NCBI RefSeq assembly: GCF_003353065.1
Contig: NZ_CP027806.1
Coordinates: 2,996,501-3,060,500 of the forward strand
Length of the DNA stretch: 64,000 nucleotides
Direction of reading: 5' to 3'
Source: Cyclonatronum proteinivorum
GTDB taxonomy: Bacteria > Bacteroidota > Rhodothermia > Balneolales > Cyclonatronaceae
In this document: piece after piece, positions 59,201 through 64,000 of the stretch
Position numbering within the stretch: the first letter of the stretch is position 1
How the letters are laid out: the number at the start of each line of letters is the position of its first letter
Notes under the pieces: generated by a model
What the model saw: the letters and a program-made list of their open reading frames with translations, nothing else
Told to the model about the DNA's origin: nothing
Database searches by the model: none
Translations under genes and position numbers: made by a program

Positions 59201-59850
59201 CGGTTGGCGATCCGGGCCGATTCGTACCATACGGCCTGATTCCGCGGCTGCAGTACTTTAAGGGTGTCGAGCACCTCCACTATTTCGGCTGCATTTGCAG
59301 CGTCATCTTCCCGCTCCAGCTCCGTAAAAAGCGAGAACCATATGCGCGGGTTTTCGGGGGAAGCTTCCGCGGCTTCCCGAAAATAGCGGATCGCTTCTGA
59401 TACATCACCGCGGCGGCTGTAGTACATACCGGAGAGCCAGAGCACTTCAGCATTGCCGGGAGCGGCTTCACGGGCTTGCTCCATGCGGGTGCCGGCCAGG
59501 TCGAAATTACCCTGCCGCATAGCCATTACGCCCAGATTGGCCCAGGCAGCAGCTTCCTGCGGCCAGGCCCTCGCAACATCATTCATTTTATTGAAGGCGA
59601 AGCGGGCTTCGTCGGTTTGCGCAGCGGCCAGACTCACAAAGAAGTCGGAGACCGCACGCAGATAGGCGTCGGATTCAGCCACGGGCGGTTCCGGCTCGGA
59701 TGTCGAACAGGCCACAGCCAGCATAAGTGCAGTTAAGACAGTAATTCCGAATCGTAGCAGTTTACTCAACAGGAAAAGGATTTTGGTTTGAAAAATGGAT
59801 TTCTTTTGAAAAAGATCAGGGCTTGAGATCGAAGAGCAGGGGGCGGTCAT
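56293..59850 (-). CDS. TPR-propeller-UnbV lipoprotein with large C-terminal domain
   Basis: A 1,185-aa protein. From the first ATG the lipobox LAVAC has Cys48, and a TTG at 59769 would give a shorter, more normal signal peptide (SKLLRFGITVLTALMLAVAC) and remove the overlap with the preceding gene. TPR-like helices span about 55-250 (AWANLGVMAMRQGNFDLA, EAIRYFREAAEASPENPRIW). FG-GAP loops follow at about 400-660 (DVDLDGDLDL, DFNGDGTADG, DVDNNGSLDV), then UnbV at about 640-740 (INTFGIGGEMEIRSG, LRIIWPNGSV). A C-terminal region of about 440 residues (DGVYDLRVTAELWETHYFDH, ILVNVGWVKDGDYNT) belongs to no domain I know. Confidence 0.8.
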   Translation of the reverse strand: MTAPCSSISSPDLFQKKSIFQTKILFLLSKLLRFGITVLTALMLAVACSTSEPEPPVAESDAYLRAVSDFFVSLAAAQTDEARFAFNKMNDVARAWPQEAAAWANLGVMAMRQGNFDLAGTRMEQAREAAPGNAEVLWLSGMYYSRRGDVSEAIRYFREAAEASPENPRIWFSLFTELEREDDAANAAEIVEVLDTLKVLQPRNQAVWYESARIANRNRMQPELEEALRKLGELQQGWDEDATEQLEMLLMFAEEGDFSEITFELVFLRNMIEPTPVFQDDVLRIQFPPTEVGFLITEFIWLPRPEFRVADPDMGVRFHPQTPEDFAQASLLKGATLLEEFPPFTVHIADGHLILDAETRLPYPGQTDALLHPAVMAEIDFNYNFRNDIALAGTDGFRLYRQEDDRSFTDISATLGLPAALRNDSYFGVWPADVDLDGDLDLILAPKSGPVFALINQSDGTFGRLNLFPQTRNVRDVRWADFNGDGTADGVFLQEDGSLVMYRNLTGNAFMLPEGFPQVNDAAAIAVGDLNANGYFEIAFATTEGAVEVLRYASRYDSWDRIRLFDAPGNTSPKTPATTTLFVTDVDNNGSLDVVLSTPERTTVLLSDSDFTFQALELPDFGWVTSIYDVDGNERLDFVGTGPAGEALEWMNAGTKNYNAYSIRARASGGEGDARINTFGIGGEMEIRSGLLYQKQLISSPIVHFGLGTYEEAEMLRIIWPNGSVQAEFAELGLGSTIFNEQVLKGSCPWLFTNDGEKIHFITDLIWRSPLGLRINALETAGVIQTEDRVRIPAGLLQPVDGVYDLRVTAELWETHYFDHLSLIAVDHPVGTELFIDERFVFPAPDLTERLLSEPVPVAGVRDMHGTDLSATVAQPNGEHIAPFRKTKFQGLVQPHYIEIEIGESVDQGLGEWLVLQGWLRPTDSSINLMLSQSSFDSPSGLMVEVADGSGGWQVLHENYGIPAGKQKSILMDLTGVFPDESDRRLRLHTTSEIYWDAIRKAARMPDAQMTLRELPAERMELRYRGFSRWNHADSLLPNLPDYAEITSTNQRWRDLEGYYTRFGDVTELLAETDDRYAIMNAGDELVLEYRSPGEPETGMQRSFILVNVGWVKDGDYNTEAGMTVLPLPYHGQSDYEYVRGGRLQDDPVFQRFPEDWVNFHTRYVTPEAFRSALLLNPDTRRNTP

Positions 59851-62800
59851 TGTTCCGGGCTGTGATGATGCGGGTGCGGTTACCGGGAACCTGAAGGCTG
59901 CGGATGTGCCGCGTTTCGCCCCGAACGATGAAGCCGCTATCCTGCAGCTCCAGCACTTCGAATCCCTTTTCGGCGGACCAGCTCAGGTGCAGCCCAACAC
60001 CGGCGCCCTGCTTGCCGCCGGTTCCGGGCTTCACGGCGTGCAGATTGCCGCCCAGCAGCAAATGCGGCCTGCCGGTCGCGTCGTGCCAAACTTCGCTGCT
60101 CATCAGCGGGAAAGCCTGCGCCTCTATGGGAAAGGCCTGCCAGTTAAACTGCCCGTTGCCGTCATTGAGCCAGACGCCGGAGTGCAGGGTACTGACCGTG
60201 AAGCGGTCGGCCTGCTCAACCTGTTCACGACCCAAAAGCTGAAACAGGTTACGCGTCGAAAAATCGCGGTAGCTTCGTACCCGCTGATTCAGGAAAGAAA
60301 ACTCCAGCAAAAGCTCTTCGAGGCGGTCGAAGGGATAGAGGGAATTGTTCCGTTCAATCACCATGATCGCCGATTCGCGACCATCATCCCCAAACTTGTT
60401 GATCAGCAGATGCAGCGGACTTTCGGGGGAGGCTTCCATACGGCTGTTGGTGCCAAAATTACCCAGCAGGAGGTCCGGCGCGCCGTTTCCGGTGAGGTCA
60501 GCTACCTGCACATGCTGCCAGAGACCGCCCCATGCGGCAATCCCCAGGTCCGCTGTAATGTCCGAAAACCGGCCATCCCGAACGGCGAGCACTTTCACCG
60601 GCATCCACTCCCCGGTAATGATGAGCTCCGGTTTTCCGTCTCCGGTGAGGTCCGCCCAAACTGCGTCGGTAACCATGCCGATGTCGGGAAGCTCCGGATA
60701 CCAGCTGTCGGTCACATTGCTGAAATGTCCGGTGCCGTCGTTGGCAAACAGGTAGCTGCCCGGCGACCTGCCGTAAGCCCACGGCACCGACCGGCCGCCA
60801 ATGAACAAATCCAATGCCCCGTTTCCGGTGAAATCCGCTGCCCGAACCACGGCTCCGTTCAGGAACATAGCCGGAAGCCGCTCCGGCTCATAGGTGAAGC
60901 GCCCGTTGCCCTGATTGATATAGAGGCGGTCCTTCAGGGCTTCTTCCGTATCCACAAACTGACCGCCTCCGGTCATCACATATAAATCCAGCAGCCCGTT
61001 TCCGGTCGCGTCAAAAAAGAGCGCGTCAACTTCTTCGCCAACGGCATGCTGTGCAAAGAGTTCATTCTGAGAAGCAACAAAAGTCCCGTTGGATTGCTGC
61101 AAAAAAAGACGACCGGGCTGACGAAAAGCGCCACCAAAGTAAAGGTCGTCGAGGCCGTTCCCGGTTACATCACCAACCGCGAGGGCCGGACCCTGTGTTG
61201 AAAGCTTGTAGGGCATGAGCGGTTCACGGTTGAAGTCATCGAACCGGTTTTCCTGATGTACAAAGTCAGGGTGCAAAGACTGCGGCGCGGGATGCAGTGT
61301 GGCATTGTCGAAACTGCGATGCAGCCGGGTAAAGTCGAATTGGCCGGAGGCTTCATCCTGACGCAGCGTAATATGCTGATTGGCCGATACGTCCCTACGA
61401 ACTTCATAGGTCCAGTCCGGCCAGATGACCAGCAACGAGTCAATCTCCGTGAGCGCTCCCAGGCCAAAGTGCAGGCGGTGATCGACCGAGCTTTGGAAGC
61501 CGCGGGTCGGCATTTGCTCCTGATAGAATACCTGACCGTCGCCGTATAAGATCACTTTACTACCGAGTCCGCCCGTATTCGGTGAGCGTCCGTCGAGGCT
61601 CACCCGCAGAAAATGTGCGGCGCTGTCCAATTCTGTCGTGTTCCGATAGATTCGGGTTGGTTCGTTGATGTTACTCACCACAAGATCAAGGCGACCGCTG
61701 TTGTTGAGGTCGGCCCAGGCTGCCCCGTTGGAAACTACATCATGTCCGAAGCCCCATGCACGGCTGACATCTTCGAACTGAAGACCGCCAAGATTCCGGT
61801 ACATGTAATTGGGTACCACAACCGACGGCATGAGATTGATCGCTTCAAATTCCCGCTGTGCGGTTTCTTCTTCAGTGGCTTGCTGACGTATCACCCGCAG
61901 CCGCGCCACAAAATCGAGGTCGTTCGGGCGATGCGGCATGCCGTTGGTGACGAACACGTCCTTAAAACCGCTGTTGTCAAAATCAGCCATCAGGGCCGCC
62001 CAGCTCCACTCGGTACGCGCAAGACCAAGCGAAAACGCCATCTCGCTAAAAACCGGCATTCCGTCGCGGTCATTGCCGCGGTTGATGTGCAGGGTGTTGC
62101 GCGCATTCTTGGCACCGAAGCCGAACTCGCGCTTGGTTTGCGCAATCGGCCAGATGTCGGGGCCGCCGGAGGTCATGTACACTTCGTATTCTTCCGACAT
62201 CATATCGAGGGAGAACACATCCACAAAGCCGTTGTTGGTGAGGTCCGCAATGTCGTTGCCCATGCTCGACCGGCTTGTGTGCGAAAATGCCGAGTACAGC
62301 ATTTCGGTGAAGGTGCCGTCGCCGTTGTTGATGTAGAGGTAGTCATCTTCGTGAAAATCGTTGCCGACGTAAATATCCGGCCATCCATTCAGGTTGATGT
62401 CCGTTACGGCAACCCCCAGGCCGTAGCCCAAGGCGCTACTGATAATTCCGGCTTCCTGCGAAACATCCGTGAAACGGTCGCCATCGTTGCGGAAGAGGCG
62501 GTCACCGGCTTTGGGATCAAACACCTGCCGCAGCCGTTCGGCCTGACCATACGTACGGTCGCTGTGGAAAGAGTGATTGAGCAGGAACATATCGAGGCGG
62601 CCGTTGCGGTTGTAATCGAAGAAAATGGCCTGCGTGGAATACCCTTCAAAATCCAGCCCGAAATCGGCGGCCATTTCAGTGAAGGTCATATCGCCATTGT
62701 TGATGAACAGCTGATTGCGGCCGGTCTTCACCAGATAGTTGGAGTGACTCACATAAATATCGAGATAGCCGTTGCCGGTAATGTCGGCCATCGTAACCCC

Positions 62801-63181
62801 GGTTGACCACGAGCCTTCCTGATGGATGATACCCGCCTGTTCCGTAACGTCTTCAAAGCGGTAATCGCCCAGATTCATAAACAGCCGGTTCGGGCCGTCG
62901 TTGGCGGTGAGAAATATGTCGGGCAGACCGTTGTTGTTCAGGTCACCAATAGCAACTCCGCCGCCATCATAAAAATAGAGGTAGTTGAGGATGTGAAATT
63001 CGGGCGTGTTTTCAACCGTATTGGTGAAGTCAAGCTGTGTGTAACCCGGATCGAGGCGTTCAAACCTGAAGTCTTCCGACTCTCTCTCCTTCGCACAAGA
63101 TAACAGAACGACTGAAAGCGCTGCCAGAAACAGGCAGTTAAAAGAAATACTAAGATTGGTTGAATGTGATGAATAGTTCAT
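59816..63181 (-). CDS. Giant FG-GAP/VCBS propeller lipoprotein with ASPIC/UnbV domain (3)
   Basis: First gene of the cluster: a 1,121-aa lipoprotein, lipobox VLLSC (Cys29). It has the same plan as the two at 40.7 and 44.8 kb: first propeller about 55-510 (DLNNNGLPDI, DITGNGYLDI, DYNRNGRLDM, DINLNGWPDI), UnbV at about 520-605 (DGRSPNTGGLGSKVILYGDG, ALTEIDSLLVIWPDW), and second propeller about 640-1,115 (DVTGNGLDDL, DATGNGLLDL, DLTGNGAPDL). Its last 35 bp overlap the longest frame of the next gene. Promoter elements should be in the 63182-63497 spacer. Confidence 0.88.
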   Translation of the reverse strand: MNYSSHSTNLSISFNCLFLAALSVVLLSCAKERESEDFRFERLDPGYTQLDFTNTVENTPEFHILNYLYFYDGGGVAIGDLNNNGLPDIFLTANDGPNRLFMNLGDYRFEDVTEQAGIIHQEGSWSTGVTMADITGNGYLDIYVSHSNYLVKTGRNQLFINNGDMTFTEMAADFGLDFEGYSTQAIFFDYNRNGRLDMFLLNHSFHSDRTYGQAERLRQVFDPKAGDRLFRNDGDRFTDVSQEAGIISSALGYGLGVAVTDINLNGWPDIYVGNDFHEDDYLYINNGDGTFTEMLYSAFSHTSRSSMGNDIADLTNNGFVDVFSLDMMSEEYEVYMTSGGPDIWPIAQTKREFGFGAKNARNTLHINRGNDRDGMPVFSEMAFSLGLARTEWSWAALMADFDNSGFKDVFVTNGMPHRPNDLDFVARLRVIRQQATEEETAQREFEAINLMPSVVVPNYMYRNLGGLQFEDVSRAWGFGHDVVSNGAAWADLNNSGRLDLVVSNINEPTRIYRNTTELDSAAHFLRVSLDGRSPNTGGLGSKVILYGDGQVFYQEQMPTRGFQSSVDHRLHFGLGALTEIDSLLVIWPDWTYEVRRDVSANQHITLRQDEASGQFDFTRLHRSFDNATLHPAPQSLHPDFVHQENRFDDFNREPLMPYKLSTQGPALAVGDVTGNGLDDLYFGGAFRQPGRLFLQQSNGTFVASQNELFAQHAVGEEVDALFFDATGNGLLDLYVMTGGGQFVDTEEALKDRLYINQGNGRFTYEPERLPAMFLNGAVVRAADFTGNGALDLFIGGRSVPWAYGRSPGSYLFANDGTGHFSNVTDSWYPELPDIGMVTDAVWADLTGDGKPELIITGEWMPVKVLAVRDGRFSDITADLGIAAWGGLWQHVQVADLTGNGAPDLLLGNFGTNSRMEASPESPLHLLINKFGDDGRESAIMVIERNNSLYPFDRLEELLLEFSFLNQRVRSYRDFSTRNLFQLLGREQVEQADRFTVSTLHSGVWLNDGNGQFNWQAFPIEAQAFPLMSSEVWHDATGRPHLLLGGNLHAVKPGTGGKQGAGVGLHLSWSAEKGFEVLELQDSGFIVRGETRHIRSLQVPGNRTRIITARNNDRPLLFDLKP

Positions 63182-63497
63182 TCAGAGAATCAGGAAGACG
63201 GCTTTTACAGTCGGATTGCCGGAAATTGGCGGATGAATTATGACAGAACAAATCAGAGACAAAAGATTTAACAGCAGTAAAAATAACAGCTACGGACTGC
63301 GCCTGCAAGTAAAATCCGCTCAGGATATGTACCGTGCAGGTATTGTTCAGCTGTCTGTTTATTAAGGCTTTGGGCCGCATTAAAATGGCCGTGACAATTT
63401 GACGGAATTTTATTTATTAAATCACTGACAAATTATTTTTGCAGTCCATTTAAGCTGAATTTGTACCTTATCAAAATTCAATCACAAAACATACTTC
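63182..63497. other. 316-bp divergent spacer upstream of the propeller cluster
   Basis: No gene seen. AT-rich towards 63400-63480. Promoters for the leftward 22-kb cluster and the rightward antitoxin gene are expected here but no clear consensus can be placed. Confidence 0.5.
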
Positions 63498-63710
63498 ATG
63501 GATACTGTACTTATTCAAAAGATTGACAAGCTAAATAGACAGGAAAAGCTTGTTTTGATGGAAGTACTATGGAATTCAATAGCTTCTGAACCTGATGGTG
63601 TCCCATTACCGGATCACCATACATCTGTTTTGGATGAGCGACTGAAAACACTTGATGAGGATTTCGAAAAGGGTGAATCTTGGGACGTATTTATCAAAAA
63701 ATACATCTAA
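63498..63710 (+). CDS. Addiction-module antitoxin, TIGR02574 / Unstab_antitox type
   Basis: A 70-aa protein matching the family of short antitoxins usually paired with a RelE/ParE-type toxin. The N-terminal helix KIDKLNRQEKLVLMEVLWNS and the C-terminal DERLKTLDEDFEKGESW with a final W and FIKKYI are the usual pattern. In this family the toxin follows directly. Here 63711-63787 has no toxin start, and the next gene reads from the other strand. So it is an orphan antitoxin or the remains of a module. Confidence 0.8.
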   Translation: MDTVLIQKIDKLNRQEKLVLMEVLWNSIASEPDGVPLPDHHTSVLDERLKTLDEDFEKGESWDVFIKKYI

Positions 63711-63787
63711 GCTGTTTCCATTAAAATCAGCTTAACAATTCCAAAAGGTATTGTGGCTTACTCTTGTTCTTAAACACTCCTTGGAGG

Positions 63788-64000
63788 TTATCCACGACCA
63801 ACCAACTCATCAAACCAAGCGCGAAATTGCTTGTTGTCCTTGTAGCCCATCCAGCCAATATGCAGTTGATGTGTACCTTCAGCTGTTTCGATAGAAAGCT
63901 GATTGGCCTTCCACTGATGTGAACTGATGTCCCTGACCGGGATTTCCGTAACCCGAAATGGCGTATGATGAATTTTGAGTACGTTCTTCTCAGCGGTTGC
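63788..64000 (-). CDS. Hypothetical protein, 5' end beyond window
   Basis: The last 70 codons of a minus-strand gene ending at TAA (63788-63790). The visible C-terminus is beta-strand-like then helical: HHTPFRVTEIPVRDISSHQW, LHIGWMGYKDNKQFRAWFDE. I do not recognise it. The alternating strands followed by a short helix with a conserved-looking FRAWFDEL would fit a PH-like or similar small domain, but this is a guess. Confidence 0.55.
   Translation of the reverse strand, partial: ATAEKNVLKIHHTPFRVTEIPVRDISSHQWKANQLSIETAEGTHQLHIGWMGYKDNKQFRAWFDELVGRG

Overview
The window looks like chromosome from a free-living member of the Bacteroidota/Rhodothermota/Balneolota group. The evidence is a secreted peptidase with a type IX secretion sorting domain (NYPNPFNP motif), a SusC/SusD pair, a DUF3078 protein, many Cys-lipoproteins with short lipoboxes, and several genes with TTG starts and no strong Shine-Dalgarno sequence. 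I favour Balneolota/Rhodothermia, but the exact taxon is an inference.

Region by region. 1-8.8 kb is housekeeping: atpD (cut by the window edge), rsmB, valS, a MazG-like pyrophosphohydrolase, a PTPS-folE2 pterin pair and murB. 8.8-17.3 kb holds a secreted M14 carboxypeptidase, a PLP decarboxylase, a DUF3078 protein, a PyrR-like protein, a lipoprotein hydrolase and a hipBA toxin-antitoxin pair with two palindromic operators. 17.3-26.1 kb carries gcvP, secreted M1 and M42 aminopeptidases and a long-chain acyl-CoA synthetase. 26.7-31.2 kb has a Fur regulator, a three-gene accessory group (two unknowns plus an AlbA_2 protein with an in-frame 12-bp tandem repeat) and ftsX. 31.4-33.5 kb is groES-groEL. 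34.3-38.3 kb is a methionine operon (metY-metX-hom) behind a SAM-I riboswitch and intrinsic terminator, followed by a tRNA-Leu(CAA).

38.6-40.6 kb is a decayed accessory stretch. It contains repeat elements, a 106-bp copy of the 3' end of the next gene, and an MNT/HEPN pair whose HEPN gene is interrupted by an in-frame amber codon.

40.7-63.2 kb, about 22.5 kb and all on the minus strand, is the most striking part. It holds three giant (about 1,120-1,140 aa) predicted lipoproteins with FG-GAP/VCBS propeller repeats on both sides of an ASPIC/UnbV domain, a TPR-propeller-UnbV fusion, a 601-aa CRTAC1-type protein almost touching an orphan RnfD/NqrB-like membrane protein, a small unknown lipoprotein, and a SusC/SusD pair. 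I read it as a candidate cell-surface system combining calcium-loop propellers with TonB-dependent uptake; its substrate cannot be told from sequence.

A family of about 85-bp interspersed repeats (six copies, two of them inverted pairs) and a second short repeat family (GTGAATAATGCGGGTTA) lie in the intergenic spaces and look like small non-autonomous elements. The window ends with an orphan TIGR02574-type antitoxin and a truncated unknown gene.
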